Assembly (NCBI GenBank): GCA_024641665.1
Contig: JAHECP010000001.1
Span: 43,117-107,116, forward strand
Direction: 5' to 3'
Origin: Acidobacteriota bacterium
GTDB taxonomy: Bacteria > Acidobacteriota > Vicinamibacteria > Vicinamibacterales > JAHECP01
Length of the DNA stretch: 64,000 nt
Of the stretch, positions 9,389 to 18,726 are shown piece by piece. The notes below the pieces were generated by a model, which saw nothing but the letters and a program-made list of their open reading frames with translations, ran no database searches and was not told where the DNA came from. Both the position numbers and the translations under genes were made by a program. The stretch's first letter is position 1. Each line of letters begins with the position of its first letter.

Positions 9389-9749
9389 GGTCGTCGCAGG
9401 GCCGATCGACAGACCGGCCGGAAACGCCAGCCGGGCGTTCGAGGTGGAAGACTTCCCGCAGCGTTCGCGACACGGGGCTGTCGTCGTCGTGGCTCGGCAT
9501 GATCTCCCGCATCGCATGCCACCAGCGGCGGCACACCTCCGTCGCGGCGATCGCCTCCCAGCGCGACTGGCTGTCGACCTCGGCGTACGCGAACAGGTCG
9601 TCCGTCTCCGGGTCGAGGAAGATCGAGTAGCTGCAGACGCCGTGCCGCAGCAGCGTGTCTCTCAACTCGTCGCAGATCGGATTGTGCCGGCGCTCGTACT
9701 CCGCCTGCCGGCCGTGATGGACCCTCATGCGAAACGCAATGCGGACCAC
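9378..9749 (-). CDS. rhaM: L-rhamnose mutarotase
   Basis: 123-residue dimeric alpha/beta-barrel enzyme that interconverts alpha and beta anomers of L-rhamnose, feeding the isomerase. The family fingerprint is clear: EYERRHNP with the catalytic His, a mid-protein YSIFLD strand, RWEAIAATEVCRRWW and MPSHDDDSPVSRTLREVFHL. The usual Trp after NPI is Cys here. The start is GTG at 9749, since GGAGG lies about 6 nt upstream and the protein then begins at the conserved VRIAFRMRV strand. The C-terminal tail is about 20 residues longer than in E. coli because it overlaps rhaB. First gene of the rhaM-rhaB-GH43 operon. Confidence 0.93.
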   Translation of the reverse strand: MVRIAFRMRVHHGRQAEYERRHNPICDELRDTLLRHGVCSYSIFLDPETDDLFAYAEVDSQSRWEAIAATEVCRRWWHAMREIMPSHDDDSPVSRTLREVFHLERPAGVSGRSVDRPCDDRVA

Positions 9750-9765
9750 GCGTGACCTCCGCCCT

Positions 9766-9784
9766 CCGGCCGCGGTGCGGCCGG
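9766..9784. repeat. 8-bp GC hairpin just upstream of rhaM
   Basis: CCGGCCGC and its exact complement flank a 3-nt loop. It lies just outside the rhaM Shine-Dalgarno on the minus strand, in the 236-base gap between rhaM and the next gene. It could affect rhaM translation or be a chance GC palindrome. Confidence 0.4.
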
Positions 9785-9985
9785 ACGCGCAGGCATCATC
9801 ACGCACGCGCGCACCGCGGACCACCAGCTTCGGGGTAGGCCGGCGAGTTCATGCATGCGGAGTTCGCGCCTCGTCGCACGCGGTGCTCAATTGTTGTGGG
9901 GAAAAGAGCTTGGCGCGGGGCGCGGCCCGCCACGAGCAGCGACACGACGCGCACCTGGTTGTGCCATGCGAAACGGTCTGCCTTC

Positions 9986-12145
9986 CTACGGCGCGCGGCG
10001 CAAGCCCTCCCACCGCACGACCCACCGCCCGTCGGCGGGAAAGCCGGGCGCGTGGCGGTCGGGCGCGCCGTCCCAGCCGGCGGCCATCATGGCCGCGGCG
10101 TACAGCAGGGCGCCGTTTCCCGGCAGATAGATCGTCAGGCCCGGCCGCTGGTGGTTGTGACCGTTGTTCCGGTAGCGGTTCTTGGGCGTGTCCAGGAGCA
10201 ACGCGTCGACGGCGAGCTCCGGCTCGCCCAGACGCGCCGCGGTCATGGCGATCATCGGATAGTCCCAGCCCCACGTGTCCGGCCAGCTCCAGTGCTGCCA
10301 GATCCATTGCAGCGTGCGGCGCATCGTCTCGCGATCGATTCCCGGCCCGGGGAGCAGGCCGAAGGCCGCCGTCACGGAGGGATGGTCGCGGGCCCAGCGA
10401 GGGTTGGTGTACGAATCGGGCGCGGTCTCGGCGAAGAGGTACTTGCCGTCGGCCACGGACGGCCGGGCGAGGGTGGCCAGCACGCGGTCCCATGCCGGCT
10501 CGCGCGCGAGCCCCAGGCGCTCGCGCCACCTCTGAGCCGTCTGCAAGCCCCACGCCCAGTAAGTGATTTCGAACGTGCAGTTCGTCGTTCGATCCTTGGG
10601 AAACACCTCCTGCGCGCACTGAAGTGGAGGACCGAGGACAGAGCGCCGGCCTGTCTCGTCCCAGGCCGCGAACGAGGCCATGAACGTCGCGGTGTCGAAG
10701 ACGACGTCCTTGAAGGCTTCGAGCGTGGCGCGATCGCCGCGCGTGCGGTACACCAATTCAGCAAAGAAGATGGGATGCGGCTGCTGCCAGACGAGGAACG
10801 GCCCCACGCTCGACGGCGACTCGGCGCCGCTCGGGTCGGTCATCTTCGGCCAGCGCGCGCCGGCGTAGCCCTGGCGCGCGGCGGTCTCCCGCGCGCGCGG
10901 AAGTATCGACCGGTAGAACCCCAGGCTCCTCTCGACGAGCGGCAGCCGATCCCACAGCGCGAAGTGCGCCGCGTGCCACCAGTGCATCTCGAGGTGGAAC
11001 TTGCCCTCCCAGCTGTTGAAGGTGAGGCCGGTCTCCTGCGGTGGCTCGCTGCCCGCGCACTGGATGGCCGCCAGGTACTGGGACAGCACGATGCGCCGCT
11101 CGAGCTCGCGCCAGCGCGGATCCCGGCTTCCCGAGAGGTCGATGGCGCCGCCGGTCTGCCAGAACCGGTTCCAGTGAGCGCGCGCCGCGAGCCGTGCGGG
11201 CTCGAAGCCGGGCGTATCGGTGGCGGACGGCGCAGGTGAGAACGCGGCGACGAACTCGAAGGTGTCGGTGTCGCCGTTGGGACGGATCAGAAAATCGTGC
11301 GCGCCGATCTCCTCAATCGTGCCCGCCGGCGCCCAGCGCGTCGCGACGTGGTAGCGGTCGGCGTCCAGCGTCCGGGCGAACGTCGCCGCGTTCGTGCCGA
11401 GCCGGGTGAGCGAGGTCTGGTGCGCGTCCGGGTGGCTCCAATCCGCGGCGGTCGTCCCGCCGGTGCCGTAGGGAAACCGCAGCCGGATCGCGAGCCGGCC
11501 CTGTCCGACGAGCGGCGAGACGACGCGCACCGCCAGCAGGTCGCGCTGCGGATGGCAGACGGTCTCGACCGCCACGGGTGAGCCGTCCACCGTGAAGCGG
11601 CTGACGAGCACGCCGTTCCACAGGTCGAGCGTCTGCTCGATGTCCGCCAGGTCGCCGGGCGTGGCCTCGCGGCCGTCGGCCGTGACCAGGCGGAACCCAA
11701 TCCGCCCGAGGTGCAGGCGATGGGGATTGGCGCGCAGCCATTCGATCTCGGGCGTGCGCCGATCGCCGGGGATGTCGGCGTACCCGACCTGCCGCCCGTG
11801 ACTGTCGTAGGCCGTGAGCCCGAACGTGTCGATGCTCCACTTGTTCGGGTTCGGCGACGTGTGCCAGCCCCACTGCGAGAGCGTGCCGAGCGGGATGGTC
11901 TCATCGTAGAGCTCGGGGAAGGTCTGCAGTCCGGTCGCGTCCGCGGTGAACGCGAACTCGCCGTTGCCGACCGAGAGGGGCGATTCGGGGTCGAGCGTCC
12001 GGACGACCGGGTCGTGCCGGGTCACGAGCGCGCGGCGATCGATGGGGGCCGCCGCGTCCCTGGCGCCGAGCGCCAGCAGCAGCGAGGCGAGCCCCACCAC
12101 GAGGCGCCAGTCGGGTCTATGATGCGTATCCGAGGAGCGCCGCAT
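9986..12145 (-). CDS. Secreted (alpha/alpha)6-barrel glycosidase-like protein
   Basis: About 719 residues with an N-terminal signal (VVGLASLLLALGARDAAA) and no recognised close family. The N-terminal half looks like a beta-sandwich (SVGNGEFAFTADATGLQTFPE), the C-terminal half like a six-hairpin glycosidase, with conserved-looking FNSWEGKFHLEMHWWH, WPKMTDPSGAESPS, EVFPKDRTTNCTFE and HPSVTAAFGLLPG. This places it near clan-L type glycosidases (GH65/GH95/GH15-like folds) without a firm family. The context of rhamnose and pectin genes suggests activity on a pectic oligosaccharide. The ATG chosen at 12145 overlaps the start codon of the divergent GH31 gene on one CATG; a downstream GTG before VVGLAS is the other possibility. 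The catalytic residues are not assigned. Confidence 0.65.
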   Translation of the reverse strand: MRRSSDTHHRPDWRLVVGLASLLLALGARDAAAPIDRRALVTRHDPVVRTLDPESPLSVGNGEFAFTADATGLQTFPELYDETIPLGTLSQWGWHTSPNPNKWSIDTFGLTAYDSHGRQVGYADIPGDRRTPEIEWLRANPHRLHLGRIGFRLVTADGREATPGDLADIEQTLDLWNGVLVSRFTVDGSPVAVETVCHPQRDLLAVRVVSPLVGQGRLAIRLRFPYGTGGTTAADWSHPDAHQTSLTRLGTNAATFARTLDADRYHVATRWAPAGTIEEIGAHDFLIRPNGDTDTFEFVAAFSPAPSATDTPGFEPARLAARAHWNRFWQTGGAIDLSGSRDPRWRELERRIVLSQYLAAIQCAGSEPPQETGLTFNSWEGKFHLEMHWWHAAHFALWDRLPLVERSLGFYRSILPRARETAARQGYAGARWPKMTDPSGAESPSSVGPFLVWQQPHPIFFAELVYRTRGDRATLEAFKDVVFDTATFMASFAAWDETGRRSVLGPPLQCAQEVFPKDRTTNCTFEITYWAWGLQTAQRWRERLGLAREPAWDRVLATLARPSVADGKYLFAETAPDSYTNPRWARDHPSVTAAFGLLPGPGIDRETMRRTLQWIWQHWSWPDTWGWDYPMIAMTAARLGEPELAVDALLLDTPKNRYRNNGHNHQRPGLTIYLPGNGALLYAAAMMAAGWDGAPDRHAPGFPADGRWVVRWEGLRRAP

Positions 12146-14579
12146 GAACACCCGCAGATACCTCGTCGGCATGGCGATCACCTGGCTGGCAGCGGCGGGG
12201 CCGGCCGCGGCGCAGGACGTTGCGCCGGGCGGGATCGTCGGATCCTACACTCGGACGGGGAACGCGATCACCTTTCGCACCGAGGCGGCCACCGTCAGGC
12301 TGGACTTCTGCACGCCCGCCATCGTGCGGGTCCGCGTCAGCTTCTCGGGACGCTTCGCGGACGACGAGCACCTGATGGTGGTGCGGTACGAGTGGCCCGC
12401 GGTTAGGATAGCCGCGCGAGACGAAGGCCTCCGGTTCGTCTTCACCACGGACGCCATGAGCGTCCGCGTGCGGAAGGCCCCGCTCGGGATCGAGTTCGCC
12501 GACGCTCGCGGCGATCGATGGACGGCCGGCGACGCGCCGGGACCGGGCGGAGGCGTGACGCGGTCCGGCTCGACCGTTCGCGCGCGCCTGCGGCTGTCGC
12601 CGTCCGAGCAGTTCTTCGGCCTCGGCGAGCGGATGGACCGCTTCGACTGGCGCGGGCACAGCGTGACCCTCGACGTCGGGCGCGGGCAGGATCCCGATCA
12701 CGAGCTCGGCGCGTACCGGATCGACGCGGCGAACTATTGCCCGGTGCCGTTCGTGTGGAGCACCGGCGGCTACGGCCTCTTCTTCCACACCGACCGCCGG
12801 ACGAGGTGGGACCTCGGCGAGCGGTCGCCGGACTCGTGGGAGTTCGGCGCCGACGCGCCCGAGATGGACTACTACCTCATCGCCGGCCCGGCGCCGCGGG
12901 ACATCGTGTCGCGCTACACGGCGCTCACGGGCCGATCGCCGCTCCTGCCCAAGGCCGCCTACGGGACCAACTTCGGCACCTACAGCGGCGGCACCTGGGG
13001 CTTCGAGGATCAGGCGAGCCAGGACTACGTCGTGAGCCTCGCGAAGCGGTTCCGCGCGGAGCAGATCCCGCTGGACGTCATCCACCTCGATTCGACGTGG
13101 CGGCGCTTTGGCACGGCGGGCGGCCGCAGCGCGACCAGCTTCGAGTGGCGGATGCCCGGGTTTCCCGATCCGGCCGCGATGTTCCGCGTCCTGCGCGACC
13201 TGCACGTGTCACTGGTCGGCCTGCACGTCCGGCCGAGGCTCGACAACGGCGACGCGACGAGCCTGCTGGACGAGGCGAGGGCGGCCGGTGTCATCGCCGA
13301 CACGCCAGCGCGGAACATCGTGAACTTCTTCGACGAGAAGGCCGTGGAGTGGTGGTGGCAGCACGCCGTGCGGCCGAAGGCCGACGAGGGCGCCGGCTTC
13401 CTCAAGACCGACGAAGGGAGCATCTACCCCGGCGACGGCCCGCACAACCTGTTTCCGATCGCCTACGCGAAGGCGGCCTACGAGAGCTTCCAGGAGCACC
13501 TCGGCCGGCGCGGATTCAACCTGACCCGCGAGGGCTACGCCGGCATCCAGCGCTATCCGTACATCTGGGCCGGCGACTGGCCGAGCCGGTGGAAGTTCTT
13601 CGCCCCGGTCGTGCGCGGCGGCCTGAACCTCGCGCTCTCGGGCGTCGGGATCTGGGGCCACAACGCGGGCGGCTTCGAGGAGGTCGCGACCGAGGAGCTG
13701 TACATGCGCTGGACGGTGTTCGGGTTCTTCAATCCCGTGGCCCACTTCCTCGGCATGGAGCATCCTCAGTACAAGGAGCCCTGGCGCTACGGCGATCGAG
13801 CCCTCGCCGCCTTCCGCCGCTACGCGCAGCTTCGCTATCGCCTGATGCCGTACATCTACACGCTGGCCCATCAAACGTACGCTGAGGGCGTGCCGATGAT
13901 GCGCCCGCTCGTGCTCGAGTACCCCAACGACCCGCACGTCTACGACATCGACGATCAGTACCTGTTCGGCGACGCCCTCATGATTGCGCCTGTCACGGCG
14001 GAGGGCGCTGCGGGCCGGAAGATCTACCTGCCGGCCGGCGCGTGGATCGACTACTGGACCGGCGCGAGACACGACGGCGGGCGCACGATCGACTACGCAG
14101 CCGCCCCCGACGTGCTGCCGATCCTCGTCCGTGCCGGCGCCATCCTGCCGATGCAGCCCGACATGGCTTTCATCGGCGAGACGCCCGTCGATCCCCTCAC
14201 GCTCGACATCTACCCGCAGGGTCGCTCGCGCTTCGTCCTGTACGAAGACGACGGCACGAGCCTGGATTACCAGGCCGGGATCACGGCGTTGTCGGCGATC
14301 ACGTGCGAAGAGGGAACCACGCGGATCGACGTGCGAGTGGAAGCTCCCACCGGCCGTTTCGTCGTCTCGCCGCGGGCGTATGCGTTCAGGATTCACCTCG
14401 ACGCCGAGCCGCGCGCGGTGCGGGTCGGCGGCGGCGAGGCGACGCGCGTGAGGCCGGGCGAGACGGCGCCGGCCGGCGCGGGCGCGACGTGGTCGTACGA
14501 CGCGGCCGTCCGGACGCTCGTGGTGGAGACCGATCCGACGCGCAAGGCCCTCAGCGCGCGCGTCGAGGTGGAGAAGTAG
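12144..14579 (+). CDS. Secreted GH31 alpha-glycosidase (alpha-glucosidase/alpha-xylosidase type)
   Basis: 811-residue retaining alpha-glycosidase. It has a signal peptide (LVGMAITWLAAAGPAAAQ), an N-terminal GH31 beta-sandwich (QFFGLGERMDRFDWRG), the TIM barrel and C-terminal beta domains. The nucleophile is predicted as Asp423 in FLKTDEG and the acid/base as Asp478 in WAGDWPS. GAGGAG lies about 8 nt before ATG 12144, which fixes the start. Divergent from the preceding glycosidase-like gene and convergent with GH106, with a 29-nt 3' overlap. Its place in the locus suggests removal of alpha-linked glucose, xylose or galactose caps from pectic or hemicellulosic side chains; the sugar specificity cannot be read from sequence alone. 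Confidence 0.88.
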   Translation: MNTRRYLVGMAITWLAAAGPAAAQDVAPGGIVGSYTRTGNAITFRTEAATVRLDFCTPAIVRVRVSFSGRFADDEHLMVVRYEWPAVRIAARDEGLRFVFTTDAMSVRVRKAPLGIEFADARGDRWTAGDAPGPGGGVTRSGSTVRARLRLSPSEQFFGLGERMDRFDWRGHSVTLDVGRGQDPDHELGAYRIDAANYCPVPFVWSTGGYGLFFHTDRRTRWDLGERSPDSWEFGADAPEMDYYLIAGPAPRDIVSRYTALTGRSPLLPKAAYGTNFGTYSGGTWGFEDQASQDYVVSLAKRFRAEQIPLDVIHLDSTWRRFGTAGGRSATSFEWRMPGFPDPAAMFRVLRDLHVSLVGLHVRPRLDNGDATSLLDEARAAGVIADTPARNIVNFFDEKAVEWWWQHAVRPKADEGAGFLKTDEGSIYPGDGPHNLFPIAYAKAAYESFQEHLGRRGFNLTREGYAGIQRYPYIWAGDWPSRWKFFAPVVRGGLNLALSGVGIWGHNAGGFEEVATEELYMRWTVFGFFNPVAHFLGMEHPQYKEPWRYGDRALAAFRRYAQLRYRLMPYIYTLAHQTYAEGVPMMRPLVLEYPNDPHVYDIDDQYLFGDALMIAPVTAEGAAGRKIYLPAGAWIDYWTGARHDGGRTIDYAAAPDVLPILVRAGAILPMQPDMAFIGETPVDPLTLDIYPQGRSRFVLYEDDGTSLDYQAGITALSAITCEEGTTRIDVRVEAPTGRFVVSPRAYAFRIHLDAEPRAVRVGGGEATRVRPGETAPAGAGATWSYDAAVRTLVVETDPTRKALSARVEVEK

Positions 14580-17346
14580 GGATCAGACGAATCGGCCCCA
14601 GGAGGCCCGCCCGCACCGCCTGGACCTTGTCCATGTCCTGCGGCTCGAAGCGCCGGCCGTAGCGCAGGTTGAGCAGGCGGTAGTCGGGCAGCGCGTGCGC
14701 GGCCATGTCGTTGACGGCCAGGTTGCCCACCTCGACCCGCAGGTCGTTCACACCGCGCCGCGCGAACGCGGTGACGTCGATCGTGTACGGCGGACTCCAG
14801 ACGGATCCCACCCGCGCTCCGTTCAGGTACACGACCGCGGATTCCCGCACCGGCGCCTCCAGCCAGGCCTGGTCGTGCGCCGTCGGGTCGGGCACCAGCG
14901 GCCGCGCTTCGCCGAAATCGAGCGAGAGCCCCACGCCCGCGCGGAGGTAGGCGTCGGGGATGGTGAACGATTTCTCGTAGGTCGCGACACCCGAGAACCC
15001 TCGCGTCTCCTCGTCGTCTGTCCAGGGCCGCAGGTGATCCATCGTGACCGGGGCACGGCCCGACCCAAACGTGACCTGCCAACCGGCGCTGAGATCGATC
15101 GGCGCCGGAGTCGAGGCCGGGCGCGCGGCCGGCCGGCGCGGGAGGACGCGAGTCGAGAATACGACCAGGCCCGATCCATACGGCGGGAGCTCGAGCGGTA
15201 CCGCGAGGCCGCCGGCAGCGTCGACGGTGGTCTCGAGCCGTGAGATGCCGCCGGAGATCGGGTCCCACCACTCGGCCTGCCGCTCGTCGACGCGGAAGGT
15301 GGCCTGCACGCGCCGGGGGACATTCGAGGTGTTGGCGACGAAGTAGATGTCGGCATCCGGCGTGCGCCGGTGCACGAACCCGATCTCAGGGGTGCGCGGC
15401 GCGAGCGCGACGTCGGGGTGGAGCCGCGCGCTCAGCTCGCGCACGAGATCGCGATTCTCGTCCGGCACGAACACGGCCGGCGGCGACGGTCCCTCGAAGA
15501 GCCGGCGCGCAATCGCCTGCACCTCCGCGTGGTCGGCACTGGTTGCCTGGAAACCGGGGGCGAGGGCGGGCGTACGGCGCGTCGCGACGAGGACGCCGCC
15601 GCCGCGCGCGAAGGCCTCGAGCGTGCGCCAGGTCGCGAGTGGGATGCGCTCGACCGCCGGCAGCACGACGGCGCGGTACCGGTTGGGACCGAGCACGAGC
15701 GCCCCGGGCTCCAGGCGGCCGATCGTGGCGAGCACGCGGTCGTCGAAGAAGTCGAGGTTGACACCGGCTTCGACGACGCGCGCGACGGCGTCGGGGCCCA
15801 CCCGGCGGTCGAGGATCTCGAAGAGGTTGGCACGGCCGGGCGTGATGTCGGCCCAGGCGTCGCTCACGGGAAGGTAGAAGGCCACGTCGGCCACGGGCTG
15901 CCCCTGGCGCAGCATGAAGCTCACGCGCTGCAGGGAGCGGGTGAGGTCCGGCATCACGATCCACCACGGGTTCTTCTCGTTGTAGACGCCGGCGGCGTAG
16001 AACCGCCAGCCCGGATACTCGACGCTCTCGGGCGAGTACGGCCAGCCGTGGCCGATGAGCTGATTGATCCCCTGGAGGAAGTGCAGGTCCGCTTCGGCCT
16101 TGAGGTCGAGCGGCGTGGCCCGGAAGACCGGCGAATGCAGCCACGTCCACGTCTCGGACGAGGTCACGGGCCGCCCGTACAGGTGATTGGCGGACGCGGC
16201 CCACCGCGACGCGCTGACCCTCAGCCACTCCGCTCCTTCGCCTTCGGAGAGATCCGCGAGGGCGTTGCTGGCGATGGTGGCCGGCGGGACGCCGTAGGCC
16301 TGGACGCGGAAGCGTGTGTGGTGACGTGCCGCCCAGGCCTGCATCGGCGCGAGAAACTGCTCGTCGACGAGTTCCGTGAGCGTCTGGCCCCAGTCGTGGC
16401 GAAGCGCGCGCGACTCGGGCCCGACGTCGGCCACGAGCGCCGGCAGGTGCGGCCGCAGGTCGTATCCGCGCCGCGCGCGAAACTGATCGAGCAGATCATC
16501 CGTCCAGTCCGACTCGTACACCTCGAGGCTGTCGCAGAAGATCGCGTAGGGCGGATCCTCGCCGAAGGGCTGCAGCAGGCGCTCGCCGACGCGCGCGAGG
16601 TAGCGATCGACGGCCGCGCGGTCGTAGTGATTCAGCACGAAGCCTTCGGCGCCGACCGCCGCGCGCTTGACCATCTGGCCCGTCCGGCCGGCGATGAAGA
16701 TCAAGGCCCGCTGCGGCCCGTCGAGATCGGCCGGCAGGCGCGCGACGCCGTCCGCGAGGTCCGTGATCTCGCGGACGCTGGCGCCGTCGATGGCCTGACC
16801 CTGGACGCGGGCCAGGAAGACGCCGATCAGGCGCTCGCCCGATTCCATCGAAGGCAGGACGATCGTCCGCGCGCCGGCCGCCACGGCCGCCCGCTCGATC
16901 CGCAGCCGGCCGGCCGCGTCCGCGATGGACACGCCCGGATCCCCGAAGGGCCAGCCGCTGCCGAGCGTGAGGTCCAGACGCAGGCCCAGCGCGCGCGCCC
17001 GCTCGGACGCGAACCGCAGCGCGTCGAGAAAGCCGTCCGACAGGAACGGCTGCGTCCTGATGCCCCGCGCCTCGTCGTCGAGCGCAAGCGGATAGACCGG
17101 CTGCACCTCGACGCCCCCGATGCCGGCGTCCCTCATGAGACGCAGCTCGCGATCGAGCTCGGACGTGGCGACGGCCGGGCCGAACCACCACCACCGCATC
17201 ATGATGCGGGTGTCGTCGGGCGGCGTGCGAAACGAGGGCTCGAGATCGACGAGGCCGGGCGGCCCCGGCGGGGGCGCCTGCGCAGAGAGCGCGAGGGCGA
17301 GCAGCAGGAGGACGAAGACGCCCGAACCGATCTTAGTAGCCGGCAT
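14551..17346 (-). CDS. Secreted GH106 alpha-L-rhamnosidase
   Basis: 931-residue enzyme with a clear signal peptide (FVLLLLALALSAQAPPP) directly followed by the GH106 opening RIMMRWWWFGPAVATSELDREL and GIGGVEVQPVYPL. Later GSGWPFGDP, CDSLEVYESDWT, VTSSETWTWLHSP and INQLIGHGWPYSPE are consistent with the family's barrel; the C-terminus is a GH2-like beta-sandwich (VVYLNGARVGSVWSPPYTIDVT). It releases terminal alpha-L-rhamnose by inversion, using calcium in characterised homologues, and so supplies the substrate for the rha catabolic genes nearby. The gene overlaps its upstream regulator by 14 nt, so both are in one operon. Its 3' end overlaps that of GH31 on the other strand. Confidence 0.88.
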   Translation of the reverse strand: MPATKIGSGVFVLLLLALALSAQAPPPGPPGLVDLEPSFRTPPDDTRIMMRWWWFGPAVATSELDRELRLMRDAGIGGVEVQPVYPLALDDEARGIRTQPFLSDGFLDALRFASERARALGLRLDLTLGSGWPFGDPGVSIADAAGRLRIERAAVAAGARTIVLPSMESGERLIGVFLARVQGQAIDGASVREITDLADGVARLPADLDGPQRALIFIAGRTGQMVKRAAVGAEGFVLNHYDRAAVDRYLARVGERLLQPFGEDPPYAIFCDSLEVYESDWTDDLLDQFRARRGYDLRPHLPALVADVGPESRALRHDWGQTLTELVDEQFLAPMQAWAARHHTRFRVQAYGVPPATIASNALADLSEGEGAEWLRVSASRWAASANHLYGRPVTSSETWTWLHSPVFRATPLDLKAEADLHFLQGINQLIGHGWPYSPESVEYPGWRFYAAGVYNEKNPWWIVMPDLTRSLQRVSFMLRQGQPVADVAFYLPVSDAWADITPGRANLFEILDRRVGPDAVARVVEAGVNLDFFDDRVLATIGRLEPGALVLGPNRYRAVVLPAVERIPLATWRTLEAFARGGGVLVATRRTPALAPGFQATSADHAEVQAIARRLFEGPSPPAVFVPDENRDLVRELSARLHPDVALAPRTPEIGFVHRRTPDADIYFVANTSNVPRRVQATFRVDERQAEWWDPISGGISRLETTVDAAGGLAVPLELPPYGSGLVVFSTRVLPRRPAARPASTPAPIDLSAGWQVTFGSGRAPVTMDHLRPWTDDEETRGFSGVATYEKSFTIPDAYLRAGVGLSLDFGEARPLVPDPTAHDQAWLEAPVRESAVVYLNGARVGSVWSPPYTIDVTAFARRGVNDLRVEVGNLAVNDMAAHALPDYRLLNLRYGRRFEPQDMDKVQAVRAGLLGPIRLIPTSPPRRAR

Positions 17347-18508
17347 AGGTCTCGACGCCCAGCAGCGCGTCGTTCGGATAGAAGTGGTCCACGTTCTCGG
17401 GCGTGATGAGGTGGTGCCGGACGAAGACTGCGGGCGGCACCGGCCGTCGCGCGAGGATGTCGAGCGCCAGCCGGATCAGGCCGTCGCCGTACTTCTCGGG
17501 GAAGTAGCCCACCGAGCCGACGAGCGGCGTGCGTGGCTGGCGCAGCTCGGCGCGCGCGTCGGGCTCGGCGTTCTGCCCGACGATGGCGCACGTCTCGGCG
17601 CGGCCGGCTTCCTGGAAGGCGCGCGCGGCGCCCAGCGCGCTGGGATCGTTCGCGGCGCCCACCAGGACGTACCGCGCCGTCGAGCCCCGCAGGTGCCGGC
17701 GCACGCGTTCGAGCGACGTCTTGAACTGGCCGTCGCCGTCGATCGAGATGACCGGCGTGTTCACGGACTCGTGCAGCACCTCCCGGATGCCGGTGCCGAT
17801 GCCCCGCATGCGCGCCTGCGGCAACGCGCCTGCGCGGACCAGCTCGACGAGCAGGATCTCGTCCACCTGCCCGTTCCAGTGTTGCCGGGCCCACCTGGCG
17901 AGATAGCGGCCGGCCAGCAGGCCCGCCTCGTAGTTGTTCGCGCCGAAGTAGGTCGCACCCGGATGCGGAATGTCGATGGCGATCATCGGCAGGTTCGCCT
18001 CGAAGTACTTCGAGGCGATCGCGGGCGCCGCGGCCTCGTCGGTCTGAAACTCGATGATCAGGTGCACGCCCTCGCGGATCAGGAGCTCGGCGTTGCGCAG
18101 CGCCACCTTGGGTTGGTAGCGGTTGTCGACCACGATGAGCTCCACCCGCTCGCGCTCGGCGGCGCGGACCAGGCTGGCGTGCACTTCGCGGCCGAACGAG
18201 CTGTCCTGTCCCTGCCCGGCGTATCCGATGCGGTAGCGCTTGCGGCGGCGGATCTCCGACGTGAGACGGTACCGGTGCCCTTCCACCTTCTCGAGGAACC
18301 CGCAGTGGTGCAGCGTGTAGAGCAGGCGGAAGCACATGCCCTTGCCGAAGCCCGTGCGATCCATCACGTCGCGCAGGCGCAGCGTCTCGCCCGAGTGCTG
18401 GAAGGCCCAGAGGATCTCCGAGGCGTGCACCAGTGACTTGACCAGGTACAGATCGCGCCTGGCGCGGGGGGAAGGGGCCGGCGGCGCCCCGGGGGGGCGG
18501 GTCGCCAT
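17333..18508 (-). CDS. Transcriptional regulator: IclR-like wHTH fused to a periplasmic-binding-protein-like sugar sensor
   Basis: 391 residues without signal peptide. Residues about 20-85 form a winged helix resembling IclR family (LVHASEILWAFQHSGETLRLRDVMDRTGFGKGMCFRLLYTL in segments); residues about 100-391 resemble a type I sugar-binding protein (VELIVVDNRYQPKVAL, LIREGVHLIIEFQTDE, PMIAIDIPHPGATYFGANNY, GDGQFKTS), like those in LacI regulators and rhizopine/ribose-binding proteins. LacI members use a different HTH, so the pairing is unusual. It is first in the operon with GH106 (14-nt overlap) and a promoter abuts its start, so autoregulation in response to rhamnose or a pectic sugar is likely. 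The ligand is inferred from the neighbours only. Confidence 0.8.
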   Translation of the reverse strand: MATRPPGAPPAPSPRARRDLYLVKSLVHASEILWAFQHSGETLRLRDVMDRTGFGKGMCFRLLYTLHHCGFLEKVEGHRYRLTSEIRRRKRYRIGYAGQGQDSSFGREVHASLVRAAERERVELIVVDNRYQPKVALRNAELLIREGVHLIIEFQTDEAAAPAIASKYFEANLPMIAIDIPHPGATYFGANNYEAGLLAGRYLARWARQHWNGQVDEILLVELVRAGALPQARMRGIGTGIREVLHESVNTPVISIDGDGQFKTSLERVRRHLRGSTARYVLVGAANDPSALGAARAFQEAGRAETCAIVGQNAEPDARAELRQPRTPLVGSVGYFPEKYGDGLIRLALDILARRPVPPAVFVRHHLITPENVDHFYPNDALLGVETYAGY

Positions 18509-18515
18509 GGCGTTC

Positions 18516-18544
18516 TATATAGCACAACCAGGGCGCGCAGTCAG
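18516..18544 (-). promoter_or_regulatory. Promoter of the regulator-GH106 operon, probably leaderless
   Basis: On the minus strand CTGACT (18544-18539), a 17-nt spacer, TATATA (18521-18516), then 7 nt to the ATG at 18508. No Shine-Dalgarno fits between, so the transcript would start at or near the A of ATG. Confidence 0.55.
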
Positions 18545-18726
18545 GCCCCGCGGCGGCGGGTCGGGAAATCCGGCCGATGGCCGGAAAACAGGCGCTAATC
18601 TTCCACTTGGCGCCGATCGCCCCGCGCGCGTGGCGTCCGCATCGCAAACCGGCGGGGCCATCCCCGAACGGCCTTGCCCGGCCCCGCCCGGGGGGCGATG
18701 GTTCAGGGGCGAGGAGCCCCGCCCGT

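Noticed and set aside
18577..18726. Upstream 50 codons as N-terminal extension of the rhamnulose aldolase
   Set aside because: Pro/Arg-rich and low complexity; ATG 18727 has a good GAGGAG and gives the family's N-terminus.
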